Source: an uncultured Opitutaceae bacterium
GTDB taxonomy: Bacteria > Verrucomicrobiota > Verrucomicrobiia > Opitutales > Opitutaceae
Reading direction: 5' to 3'
Length of the DNA stretch: 48,177 nt
Assembly (NCBI GenBank): GCA_903916755.1
Contig: CAIWXW010000197.1
Span: 1 to 48,177 of the forward strand
The notes beneath the pieces were generated by a model. That model worked only from the letters and a program-made list of their open reading frames with translations, did not search any database and was not told where the DNA came from. This document shows positions 24,359 to 32,427 of the stretch, piece after piece; position 1 is the stretch's first letter, and each line of letters begins with the position of its first letter. Both the position numbers and the translations under genes were made by a program.

Positions 24359-25252
24359 ATGGATTTCGCCGCCGAAATGAGCCGCCACGCCGCCCGCGTC
24401 GAAGCCGGGATCGAGCGGCTGCTGCCCTCCGGCGAAACCCGCCCCGCCCGGCTCCACGCCGCCATGCGCTACGCGATGCAGGCTGGCGGCAAGCGGCTCC
24501 GGCCGGTGCTCGTCCTGGCCGCGGCCGAGCTCTTTCCCTCCGCCGCCGAGGAGCGGGCCGATCCCCTGGCCGCCGCGGTGGCGATCGAGTGCCTGCATAC
24601 CTATTCGCTGATCCATGACGACCTGCCCTGCATGGACAACGACGACCTGCGGCGGGGCCGGCCCACCGCCCACCGGGCCTTCGACGAGGCCACCGCCCTC
24701 CTGGCCGGCGACGCGCTGCTGACCCACGCCTTCGCCCTGCTCGCGACCGGATATGCCGCCCAGCCGGCCCTGAGCCAGGCCCTCGTGGCCGTCCTGGCCG
24801 ACGCCGCCGGCAGCCGCCGGCTGATCGGCGGGCAGATGGAAGACCTGCTGGCCGAGAAAAAGACCGACGCCACGCGCGAGGAACTGGAGTTCATCCACCT
24901 GAACAAGACCGCGGCCATGATCGAGGCCGCGCTGGTCCTGGGGGCCCACTGCGGCGATGCCACCAAGCACGAGATCGATCTCCTGACCCAGGCCGGCCGC
25001 AACCTGGGTCTGGCCTTTCAGATCACCGACGACGTGCTCGACGCCACCGCGGACAGCGCGACCTTGGGCAAGACCGCCGGTAAAGACGCCAAGGCCGGCA
25101 AGACGACCTTCGTGCGCCTCCACGGCCTGGAAGATTCCCGGCGTCTGGCCATCGAGCATACCGACGCGGCCATCGCCGATCTGCGGAAATTACCCGGCGA
25201 AGCACCCTTTCTCGTGGCGCTCGCGGAAAACATGGGTCGCCGCTCGAAATAA
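24359..25252 (+). CDS. ispA: Polyprenyl synthase (farnesyl/geranylgeranyl diphosphate synthase)
   Basis: This would be a short-chain trans-prenyl transferase that condenses isopentenyl diphosphate with allylic diphosphates, of 297 residues, the normal length for IspA. The first aspartate-rich motif is DDLPCMD (87-93) preceded by HTYSLIH; the second is DDVLD (224-228). The GGKRLRP diphosphate loop is at 43-49 and KTAGKDAKAGKTT lies near the C-terminal. The two-residue insertion in the first motif (Pro-Cys) is typical of bacterial farnesyl diphosphate synthases, but C20 product formation cannot be excluded. A good Shine-Dalgarno (TTAGGAG) lies six bases before the ATG. The SDR gene starts two bases after the stop. 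Confidence 0.92.
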   Translation: MDFAAEMSRHAARVEAGIERLLPSGETRPARLHAAMRYAMQAGGKRLRPVLVLAAAELFPSAAEERADPLAAAVAIECLHTYSLIHDDLPCMDNDDLRRGRPTAHRAFDEATALLAGDALLTHAFALLATGYAAQPALSQALVAVLADAAGSRRLIGGQMEDLLAEKKTDATREELEFIHLNKTAAMIEAALVLGAHCGDATKHEIDLLTQAGRNLGLAFQITDDVLDATADSATLGKTAGKDAKAGKTTFVRLHGLEDSRRLAIEHTDAAIADLRKLPGEAPFLVALAENMGRRSK

Positions 25253-25254
25253 TC

Positions 25255-26037
25255 ATGCATCTTGGACTCAACGGAAAAGTCGCATTGATCACCGGCGCCA
25301 GCCAGGGGCTGGGCCGGGCCATGGCGCTGCGCCTGGCCCAGGAAGGCATGGCGATCGCCGCGGCCGCCCGCAATGAGGCCAACCTGCACGGCGTGGCCCG
25401 CGAGATCGAGGCGATCGGCGGCCGCTGCCTCGTGCATCCGGCCGACCTCAGCCAGCCGGCGGCGCCCGCCGCCTTCGCCGCTGCCGCCGAGAAGCAGTTC
25501 GGCCGCATCGACCTGGTGGTGAACAATGCGGGCGCGACGGCCCGCGGGGATTTCCTCGCGCTGACCGAGCAGCAGTGGCAGGACGGCTTTGCGCTCAAGT
25601 TCTTCGGCGCGGTCCGGCTCTGCCATGCCGCGTGGCCTTTGCTCGTCGCCGGCCAGGGCTCCATCGTGAACATCGCCGGCGTCGGCGGCCGCACCGGCAG
25701 CGCGGACTTCACGATCGGCGGCCCGGTGAACGCGGCGCTCCTCAATTTCACCAAGTGCCTGGCCGACCGCGGCATGAAGGAAGGCGTGCGGGTGAACGCC
25801 CTCAATCCCGGCTACATCGAGACCAACCGGCTGACCCAGCGCGTCGCGCTCTATGCCTCGGTGAACCAGGTTTCCCTGGAAGAGGCCAAAGCAGGCATCG
25901 CCCACGAGGCGGGCCTGCCCCGCTTCGGCCAGCCGGACGAGATCGCCAACGCGGTCGCCTTCCTCGCCAGCGCCGCCGCCGGCTACATCCAGGGCGTCAT
26001 CCTCGACGTCGACGGCGGGCTCACCCGCACCCTCTGA
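25255..26037 (+). CDS. SDR-family protein lacking the usual catalytic tetrad
   Basis: This 260-residue protein has the short-chain dehydrogenase/reductase Rossmann fold. The NAD(P) motif TGASQGLG is at 13-20, and NNAG at 90-93 is normal. The catalytic residues are not: the helix-4 asparagine position is lysine (ALKFFG, K115), the serine position falls in NIAGVGG, and the Tyr-x3-Lys site reads G-G-P-V-N (155-159). The C-terminal NPGYIETNRL and LDVDGGLTR are intact. I recall bacterial SDR proteins with a similar IGG-x-VN-AA motif, so this is a subfamily trait, not damage. It may bind cofactor without classical catalysis or use other residues. It forms a two-gene unit with ispA, with a gap of two bases. 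Confidence 0.85.
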   Translation: MHLGLNGKVALITGASQGLGRAMALRLAQEGMAIAAAARNEANLHGVAREIEAIGGRCLVHPADLSQPAAPAAFAAAAEKQFGRIDLVVNNAGATARGDFLALTEQQWQDGFALKFFGAVRLCHAAWPLLVAGQGSIVNIAGVGGRTGSADFTIGGPVNAALLNFTKCLADRGMKEGVRVNALNPGYIETNRLTQRVALYASVNQVSLEEAKAGIAHEAGLPRFGQPDEIANAVAFLASAAAGYIQGVILDVDGGLTRTL

Positions 26038-26041
26038 TCGC

Positions 26042-27406
26042 CTAGACCGCGGCGTGCCGCTCGACAAAGGCGCGGACCGAAGCGGGATCGCCCTTGATCC
26101 GGTGCTTGACCAGCGGCCGAGCCTTCAGGGCCTCCAGTGACGGATGCTGCGGCTCGAGCCCGATGGCATTGCGGATCACATCCGGAAACTTGGCCGGATG
26201 CGCCGTCGCCAGGACGACGTTCACCCGATCGGGCGCCAGGTCCTTGAACCCGCAGGCCGTGTGCGGGTCGATCAGGTAGTGGTGCTCCCGGTACACGCGG
26301 CCGATGATCTGGCTGATCTCCGCGTCGGTGCAGTGCGAGGCCGTGAAGCTATCCCGGTCGAAATGCTCGAAGGCGTAGCGGCCCGTCCGCTGAAAGGTCG
26401 CCATGACCTCCCGCACGCGCGCGGGGTCGCGGCCGACGCTGTAATAGAGGAACCGCTCGAAATTGGACGCCACCTGGATGTCCATCGAGGGGGCGAAACT
26501 GGGATGAACGTCCCCCACCTGGTAGGTCCCGCGGGTGAACAGCCGGTACAGGATGTCATTCTGGTTGGTCGCGATGCGGAAGCCCCGGATCGGGACCCCC
26601 ATCTTCTGGAGCATCCAGCCGGCGAGCACATTGCCGAAATTGCCGGTCGGGACCACGAACTCCGCGTTACCCTTCGCCGCGGCCGGCAGCCGGAGCCAGG
26701 CGTAGAGGTAGTACACGCATTGGGCCAGCACCCGCGCCAGGTTGATCGAATTGACCGCGGAGAGGTGGTGGCGGACCCGGAATTCCTGGTCGGCGAAGAC
26801 CTCCTTCAGGGCGGACTGGGCGTGATCGAAGGTGCCGTCGACCGCCAGGGCGTAGACGTTGCCGGCCCCGGTGCAGGCCATCTGGCGCTCCTGCAGCGGC
26901 GAGACGCGGCCATCCGGATAGAGGATGAAGACGGCGGTGCGGGCGGCGTTCTGGAGGCCATGGATGGCCGCGGCGCCCGTGTCGCCCGAGGTGGCGCCGA
27001 GGGCGTTGAGCGGCTGCCGGCGCAGCCGGCACTGCCGCTCGTAGAGCCGGCCCAGCACCTGCAGCGCGAAATCCTTGAACGCGAGGGTCGGCCCGTGGAA
27101 CAGCTCGAGGACGTACGTCTTCGCGTCGAGCGGGATCAGGGGCGCCACGTCCGCGCGGTCGAAGGCGGCATAGGCCGCGTCGATGATGCCCCGCAGCTCG
27201 GCCGCGGGGATGTCGGTCGCGAAGCGCCGCAGGAACTCGAAGCAGAGCTCGGCGTAGCCGAGCGGCTCGAAGCACGCGAGATCCGTCGCCGTCAGGGCCG
27301 GCAGGCTCTCCGGCAGGTACAGGCCGCCATCGGGCGCGAGGCCGGTCGCGACCGCCTCGGAAAAGCTCAGGGACGGCGCCTGGCCGCGAGTGGAGATGAA
27401 GCGCAC
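26042..27406 (-). CDS. thrC: Threonine synthase
   Basis: ThrC is a PLP enzyme that converts O-phosphohomoserine to threonine. I chose GTG at 27406, which gives the usual opening MRFISTRGQAPSLSF and 454 residues; a longer frame would overlap lysC. The PLP lysine is K111 in HGPTLAFKDFALQ. The phosphate loop GATSGDTGAAAIHGL and VPTGNFGNVLAG are conserved. The HTACGFKDL and ATAHPAKFPDVI segments near the end fit the long (E. coli-like) class. It is last in the serA-plsY-hom-lysC-thrC operon, 22 bases after lysC, and convergent with the SDR gene with four bases between stops. Confidence 0.95.
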   Translation of the reverse strand: MRFISTRGQAPSLSFSEAVATGLAPDGGLYLPESLPALTATDLACFEPLGYAELCFEFLRRFATDIPAAELRGIIDAAYAAFDRADVAPLIPLDAKTYVLELFHGPTLAFKDFALQVLGRLYERQCRLRRQPLNALGATSGDTGAAAIHGLQNAARTAVFILYPDGRVSPLQERQMACTGAGNVYALAVDGTFDHAQSALKEVFADQEFRVRHHLSAVNSINLARVLAQCVYYLYAWLRLPAAAKGNAEFVVPTGNFGNVLAGWMLQKMGVPIRGFRIATNQNDILYRLFTRGTYQVGDVHPSFAPSMDIQVASNFERFLYYSVGRDPARVREVMATFQRTGRYAFEHFDRDSFTASHCTDAEISQIIGRVYREHHYLIDPHTACGFKDLAPDRVNVVLATAHPAKFPDVIRNAIGLEPQHPSLEALKARPLVKHRIKGDPASVRAFVERHAAV

Positions 27407-27428
27407 GGCCCGGTGGTTCGGCCCGGCC

Positions 27429-28658
27429 TCAGGCCACGGCCGGCTTGGCCTCGCCGAGCCCAAAGGCGGCGTGGACGAGGCGCGCGCCCTCGTCGGCCCG
27501 GTCCAGGGCGATCACGACCGAGATCTTGATCTCGGAAGTGCTGATCAGCTGGAGGTTGATCCCGGCTTCCGCGAGCTGCTGGAAGACGGTGGCGGCGACG
27601 CCGCTGTGGGTCTTCATGCCGACGCCGACGACCGAGAGCTTGGCGATCTGCTCCTGCACCGTGACCTCGCCGCCCGTCTCCTTGAGCACCGGCCCGAGGG
27701 ACGCGACCGCCTTGGCCTTGTCGGCCGACGGGACCGTGAAGGTGAGCGCGGCCACCCCGCCCTGGCCGACGTTCTGGACGATCATGTCGACGATGATGTT
27801 CGCGTCGGCCAGCGCCCGGAAGACCTTGGCCGCCGAGCCCGGCTTGTCCGCGATGTTGCTCACGACGATTTTGGCTTGGTCCTTGTCCACGGCCACGCCG
27901 CGGACCACGACCTTTTCCATGTAGGCGACTTCTTCTTTCACGAGGGTTCCTGGGTTTTGATTAAAAGAGGATCGGACTTCAAAGATGACGCCGTACTTCT
28001 TGGCGAACTCCACGGAGCGGGACTGCATGACCTTCGAGCCGGCCGACGCCAGCTCCAGCATCTCGTCGTAGGAAATCTCGTTCAGCTTCTGGGCGGTCTT
28101 CACCACCCGCGGGTCGGCGGTGTAAACCCCGTCGACGTCCGTGTAGATCTCGCACTTGTCCGCCTTGAGGGCCGCCGCGAGCGCGATCGCCGTCAGGTCG
28201 GAGCCGCCGCGCCCGAGGGTCGTGATCTGGCCCTCCTCGTCGATCCCCTGGAAGCCGGCGACGATGACCACCCGCCCCGCCTTCAGGTCCTTCTCGATCG
28301 GCTTCGGGTTGATCGTCTTGATCTTGGCCTTGGTATAGCCCTTGTCGGTGAAGATGCCGGCCTGCGCGCCGGTGTAGCTGACCGCGTCCACGCCGATCGC
28401 ATGGAGGGCGATCGCGGTCAGGGCGATCGTCTCCTGCTCGCCCACGGCCAGCAGCTGGTCGAGCTCGCGCTCGCTCGGCAGCGGGCTCAGGGCCTTGGCC
28501 CGGGCCAGCAGCTCGTTGGTCACGCCGGAGCGGGCCGAGACGACGATGACCAGCTCGTCGCCGCCCGCGCGCGAGGCGAGGACGCGCTGCGCCACGTTTT
28601 TGATCCGGTCGACGTCGCCAACCGACGTGCCGCCATATTTCTGGACGATGCGGGCCAT
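27429..28658 (-). CDS. lysC: Aspartate kinase
   Basis: LysC phosphorylates aspartate, the entry to lysine, threonine and methionine synthesis. The 409-residue chain has the kinase signature KYGGTSVGD (7-15), GRGGSDLTA and TDVDGVYTADPR, followed by two ACT domains (about 255-330 and 340-405) that bind allosteric amino acids. The class resembles the alpha-beta enzymes of Corynebacterium and Bacillus, where a beta subunit is made from an internal start. A matching internal GTG with its own ribosome site is present at codon 240 (separate entry). The gene lies eight bases after hom and shares its operon with thrC. No attenuator or riboswitch is visible before it, since its upstream neighbour is so close. 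Confidence 0.95.
   Translation of the reverse strand: MARIVQKYGGTSVGDVDRIKNVAQRVLASRAGGDELVIVVSARSGVTNELLARAKALSPLPSERELDQLLAVGEQETIALTAIALHAIGVDAVSYTGAQAGIFTDKGYTKAKIKTINPKPIEKDLKAGRVVIVAGFQGIDEEGQITTLGRGGSDLTAIALAAALKADKCEIYTDVDGVYTADPRVVKTAQKLNEISYDEMLELASAGSKVMQSRSVEFAKKYGVIFEVRSSFNQNPGTLVKEEVAYMEKVVVRGVAVDKDQAKIVVSNIADKPGSAAKVFRALADANIIVDMIVQNVGQGGVAALTFTVPSADKAKAVASLGPVLKETGGEVTVQEQIAKLSVVGVGMKTHSGVAATVFQQLAEAGINLQLISTSEIKISVVIALDRADEGARLVHAAFGLGEAKPAVA
27939..27951 (-). promoter_or_regulatory. Internal ribosome site and GTG start in lysC
   Basis: On the minus strand AGGA (27951-27948), a six-base spacer, and GTG (27941-27939) form a good initiation site in frame with lysC at codon 240. 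Translation from here would give a 170-residue protein made of the two ACT domains (VKEEVAYMEKVVV...). The surrounding 45 bases are AT-rich, with codons for SSFNQNP, in an otherwise GC-rich gene, as expected for an open initiation region. Confidence 0.6.
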
Positions 28659-28666
28659 GAAAGGGC

Positions 28667-29998
28667 TTAGCGGCGGTCGGCAAAATCGCCGATCCGCAGC
28701 AGCAGGGGTTGCTCGAGCACGCTCTCGAGGCGGCCGATCGCCTGCAGCGTGCTGCGGAGCGACTGCTCATCGCTCTCGTGGGTCGTCAGGACGAGCGAAG
28801 CCGCGCCCGGGCGCTCGGCCGCGTGCTGGATGACGGTCGCGATGCTCACCTTGCTCCGGGCCATCGCCGAAGCCACGCGCGCGAGGACGCCGGGCCGGTC
28901 CACGACCGTCAGCCGGACGTAGTAGCGGCAGCGGATGTGGCGGAGCGGCGCGGGGCGGCATTCGCCCGCCGGGGCCAGGCGCTCGCTCATCAGCCGGGCG
29001 CCCGCGCCCTGCCGGAGCAGGAGGGCCGCGTCCGCGAGGTCGCCGATCACGGCGCTGGCCGTGGCATCCTGCCCCGCGCCGCGGCCGATATAGAGGGTGG
29101 TCCCGACCACGTCGCCGGTGACCGAGACGGCGTTCAGGGCGCCGGCGACCGTGGCCATGACGCTGCCCGCCGGCACCAGGGTCGGGTGCACGCGGACGCT
29201 CAGCTCCCCGCGCGCGTAGTCGCGCTCGATGATCGCCAGCAGCTTGATGCCGTAGCCCAAGGCCGCCGCGTTCGCGAAGTCCGCCGGGGCGACCCGCTCG
29301 ATGCCCTCCACGATCATCTGTTCGGGGCGGACCCAGACGCCATGGGCCAGCCAGGCGAGCACCGCCGCCTTGTGCGCGGTGTCCCAGCCCTGCACGTCGA
29401 GCGACTCGTCCGCCTCGGCGTAGCCGAGGCGCTTGGCCTCGGCCAGGACCCGCGCGTAGGGTGTCCCGCGGGCGGCCATCTCGGACAGGATGTAATTGCA
29501 GGTGCCGTTGAGGATGCCGAAGATTCGCGGGAACCGGTTGGCCACCAGGCCCTCCCGCAGAGCCTTGATGATCGGGATGCCTCCGGCCACGCTGGCCTCG
29601 AAGAGGAAGTGGCCGCCGTGCCGGCGCGCCGCCGCGAAGATTTCGGCGCCGTGGGCGCAGATGAGGGCCTTGTTGGCCGAGACCACGATCTTGCCCCGCG
29701 CCAGCGCCGCCAAGGTGACCTGGCGGGCCACCGTGGTGCCGCCGATCAGCTCGCAGACGATGTCGATCGCGGGATCACGCGCGATCGCGAGGGCATCGGT
29801 CGTCAGCCGCGCGGCCGGCAGCCGGACGCCGCGCACCTTGCGCAGGCTGCGGACGGCGGCCCGGCGCACGACCAGCCGCACGCCCAGCCGCGCCTCCAGG
29901 TCGCCGCGGGCGCGCTGGAGATGCTTCAGCACCCCCTGGCCCACCGTGCCAAGGCCGCAGAGGCCCACCGCTATGACCGGAACCGGCTCCGCCTTCAT
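28667..29998 (-). CDS. hom: Homoserine dehydrogenase
   Basis: Hom reduces aspartate semialdehyde to homoserine with NAD(P)H. The protein has 443 residues from the ATG at 29998 (MKAEPVPVIAVGLCGLGTVG); the frame extends upstream through plsY but has no business there. The nucleotide motif GLGTVGQG is at about 15-22. VVSANKALIC carries the catalytic lysine region, GILNGTCNYIL and EADESLDVQGWDTAHK are substrate-site signatures, and a C-terminal ACT domain (VRLTVVDRPGVLARV onward) gives feedback control. The start overlaps the plsY stop by four bases (ATGA), and lysC begins eight bases after its stop. Confidence 0.95.
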   Translation of the reverse strand: MKAEPVPVIAVGLCGLGTVGQGVLKHLQRARGDLEARLGVRLVVRRAAVRSLRKVRGVRLPAARLTTDALAIARDPAIDIVCELIGGTTVARQVTLAALARGKIVVSANKALICAHGAEIFAAARRHGGHFLFEASVAGGIPIIKALREGLVANRFPRIFGILNGTCNYILSEMAARGTPYARVLAEAKRLGYAEADESLDVQGWDTAHKAAVLAWLAHGVWVRPEQMIVEGIERVAPADFANAAALGYGIKLLAIIERDYARGELSVRVHPTLVPAGSVMATVAGALNAVSVTGDVVGTTLYIGRGAGQDATASAVIGDLADAALLLRQGAGARLMSERLAPAGECRPAPLRHIRCRYYVRLTVVDRPGVLARVASAMARSKVSIATVIQHAAERPGAASLVLTTHESDEQSLRSTLQAIGRLESVLEQPLLLRIGDFADRR

Positions 29999-30636
29999 GC
30001 CTCGTCCTTTTTCTTCTGGAATTTGTTCTCCGTGCCCGCGATCAGCCGGCCGATGTTGGCCCGGTGCCGCCCGATGACGAAGAGCGAGATCAGCATGGCC
30101 GTGATCACGAGCAGCGGCCGCCCCTCGAAGATCAGGCATGCCGCCAGGGGCAGGGTCACCGCCGCGAGGATCGAAGCCAGCGAGACGTAGCCGGTCGCAT
30201 AGAACGCCACCACCCAGACGATGGCCGCCACCAGGGTGCTGCTCGGCAGGAGCACCAGCAGGCCGCCGGTCCCGGTCGCGACGCCCTTGCCCCCCTTGAA
30301 GCGGGTGAAGCAGGAGAAGCTGTGGCCCAGCAGCGCCGCCGCGAGGCTGATCAGGCAGAAGATCGCATGCTGGTCGCGATGGAGCATGAGGGTCGCCAGG
30401 ATCGGGCGGTGCAGGCCCACCAGGAGGGGCCAGCCGGCGGCGGCGGCGCCCTTCAGGACATCCAGCACGAAGACCAGGTTGCCCGGTCCCTTGCCCAGGA
30501 CCCGGCGGACGTTGGTCGCGCCGGAGCTGCGGCTGCCGACCTCGAAGATGTTCACCCCGCGCAGCCGCGCCACGAACCACCCGAACGGCAGGGAGCCGAG
30601 CAGGTAGCCGAGCGCGGCAGCGACGAGATAGTTCAC
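29995..30636 (-). CDS. plsY: Acyl-phosphate:glycerol-3-phosphate acyltransferase PlsY
   Basis: PlsY is an integral membrane acyltransferase that makes lysophosphatidate from acyl-phosphate, the first committed step of phospholipid synthesis. The protein has 213 residues and about five to seven membrane segments. The three family motifs are present: GSRSSGATNVRR (motif 1), FKGGKGVAT (motif 2, phosphate binding) and GRHRANIGRL (motif 3). The GTG start at 30636 overlaps the serA stop (GTGA), and its own TGA overlaps the hom ATG, so the gene is locked by translational coupling into an amino-acid operon. The tail is lysine-rich (KFQKKKDEA). Confidence 0.95.
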   Translation of the reverse strand: MNYLVAAALGYLLGSLPFGWFVARLRGVNIFEVGSRSSGATNVRRVLGKGPGNLVFVLDVLKGAAAAGWPLLVGLHRPILATLMLHRDQHAIFCLISLAAALLGHSFSCFTRFKGGKGVATGTGGLLVLLPSSTLVAAIVWVVAFYATGYVSLASILAAVTLPLAACLIFEGRPLLVITAMLISLFVIGRHRANIGRLIAGTENKFQKKKDEA

Positions 30637-32222
30637 AGCTGGACGAATTTCGCCTGCTTGATGGCGGGATGGCCCTTGATCTCCCGCCGGGCGTTCTCGC
30701 TCGGCTCGGTGTCGACGCGGACGACCATGTAGGCGCTGCCGCCCGGGGTCAGCCGGCTGAGCGACATGTCGGCGATGTTGACGCTATCCTTGCCCAGGAT
30801 GGTGCCGATCGTGCCGACCATCCCGGGCTGGTCGACGTTCTCAAGGACGAGCAGCTTGCCCTCGGCCGCGACCTCGACCTCGCGGCCGTTGATCCCGACG
30901 ATGCGCGGCTGGTTGTGGGTGCCGATGAGGGTGCCGACCGCGGAGAAGCTGGCCCCGTCCGGGGCGGTCGCCTCGACCTGGATCAGCTCGGTGTAGTCGC
31001 TCGGGCTGGCCGACTTGACCACCTCGGCATGGATGCCGAGGCGCTGCAGAAAGACCGGCGCATTGACGAAATTGACCGCCTCGCCGCTGATCCGGCGCAG
31101 GAAGCCGCGCTCGATCGCGCGGGTGATCGAATTGACGTCCAGGTCGACGATCTTGCCCCAGTAGGTGATGCGGAGGGTCGCGATCTGCTGCGGGGCGATC
31201 TGCTGCACCAGGGTCCCCAGGCGGCTGCCGAGGTCCAGGTAGGGCCCGAGGGCCTCCAGCGCCGCGGCGTCGATCGAGGGCATGTTCACCGCGTTGCGGA
31301 TGATGCCACCCTTGAGGACGTCGGCGATCTGCTCGGCGATCTCGACGCCGACGGCGTCCTGCGCCTCCGCGGTCGAGGCGCCCAGGTGGGGGGTCAGCAC
31401 GACGTTGGGCAGCTTGCGCAGCTCGCTGTCGGCCGCCAGGGGCTCGTCCTCATAGACATCGAGGCCGGCCGCGGCCACCTGGCCGGACTTGAGGGCCGCC
31501 ACGAGGGCCGCCTCCTTGATGATGCCGCCGCGGGCGCAGTTGAACACGCGGACGCCCTTGCGGGTCTTGGCAAAGGCCGCCTCGTCGATCATGTACTTGG
31601 TGTCGTCCGTCAACGGCATGTGCACCGTGATGTAGTCGGCCTGGGCCAGGAGCTCGTCGAGCGTCACCGCCTCGATCTGCATGGCCTTGGCGCGGGCGGG
31701 CGCGAGGTAGGGATCATAGGCCAGGACGCGCATCCCGAAGGCCTGGGCGCGCTTGGCGACCTCGCTGCCGATCCGGCCGAGGCCGACGATGCCGAGGGTC
31801 TTCCGGAACAGCTCGAGGCCCGAGAAGCTCTTGCGGTCCCACTGGCCGGCCTTCATCGAGGCCGCCGCCTGCGGCACGGGGCGTGCTCCGCAGAGGATAT
31901 GCGTAAAGGTCAGCTCAGCCGTGGCGATCGTGTTGCCCGACGGGGTATTCATGACGATGACCCCCCGTTCGGTGGCGGCATCGACGTCCACATTGTCCAC
32001 GCCGACCCCGGCGCGGCCCACGACCTTGAGGAGGGGGGCGGCCGCCAGGACCTCCGCCGTGATCTTGGTCTCCGAGCGGACCGCGATCGCCTGCACATCC
32101 TTCACCAGCTCAAGGAGCTTGGCGGGACTGGAGCCGTAGGCCTCCACGATGGTCAGGCCGGGCTGCTGACGCAGCCAGGCGACGCCTTTGGGTGAGATCT
32201 TGTCGGCGACGAGGATTTTCAT
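30633..32222 (-). CDS. serA: D-3-phosphoglycerate dehydrogenase
   Basis: SerA oxidises 3-phosphoglycerate, the first step of serine synthesis. The 529 residues match the long form, with N-terminal substrate and nucleotide domains, an intervening domain and a C-terminal ACT domain. The start is the ATG at 32222 (MKILVADKISPKG); the frame is open upstream for 54 codons without family similarity. GLGRIGSEVAKRA is the NAD motif. NCARGGII (Arg), DVYEDEP (Glu) and TPHLGAST (His) carry the catalytic triad. The ACT domain starts near LLVLENVDQPGMVGTIG. It leads the operon, so the promoter should lie in 32223-32427, opposite the RND gene. Confidence 0.95.
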   Translation of the reverse strand: MKILVADKISPKGVAWLRQQPGLTIVEAYGSSPAKLLELVKDVQAIAVRSETKITAEVLAAAPLLKVVGRAGVGVDNVDVDAATERGVIVMNTPSGNTIATAELTFTHILCGARPVPQAAASMKAGQWDRKSFSGLELFRKTLGIVGLGRIGSEVAKRAQAFGMRVLAYDPYLAPARAKAMQIEAVTLDELLAQADYITVHMPLTDDTKYMIDEAAFAKTRKGVRVFNCARGGIIKEAALVAALKSGQVAAAGLDVYEDEPLAADSELRKLPNVVLTPHLGASTAEAQDAVGVEIAEQIADVLKGGIIRNAVNMPSIDAAALEALGPYLDLGSRLGTLVQQIAPQQIATLRITYWGKIVDLDVNSITRAIERGFLRRISGEAVNFVNAPVFLQRLGIHAEVVKSASPSDYTELIQVEATAPDGASFSAVGTLIGTHNQPRIVGINGREVEVAAEGKLLVLENVDQPGMVGTIGTILGKDSVNIADMSLSRLTPGGSAYMVVRVDTEPSENARREIKGHPAIKQAKFVQL

Positions 32223-32270
32223 GGGTACAAAATGCCCTTGAGAGAAAAGTCGTCCGGCCTGCCAAGCAAG

Positions 32271-32312
32271 GAAATCCCGGAACAGGGGTTTCTTTGGGGG
32301 CCAAGGCGCCTT
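32271..32312 (-). promoter_or_regulatory. Hairpin and palindrome in the serA/RND divergent region
   Basis: GAAATCCC (32271-32278) pairs with GGGGTTTC (32285-32292) as an 8-bp stem with one wobble pair and a six-base loop, about 50 bases before the serA start. A 10-base palindrome AAGGCGCCTT lies at 32303-32312. The whole region (32223-32427) shows no clear promoter hexamers on either strand. I see no T-box or other known riboswitch core. Confidence 0.3.
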
Positions 32313-32427
32313 TTTCGGGACGAATCGCTCGCCGGAACGCGCAGGCCGCACGGACGCAAAGTCAACCATGATTGGCAGTTGCAAGTTTCCCAGTCCGAAC
32401 TAGGCGTTTTAGCGTCTCTCTCTATTC

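Noticed and set aside
32223-32427. T-box or amino-acid riboswitch upstream of serA
   Set aside because: No T-box core, no specifier loop and no terminator with T-tract. Only a simple hairpin is seen.
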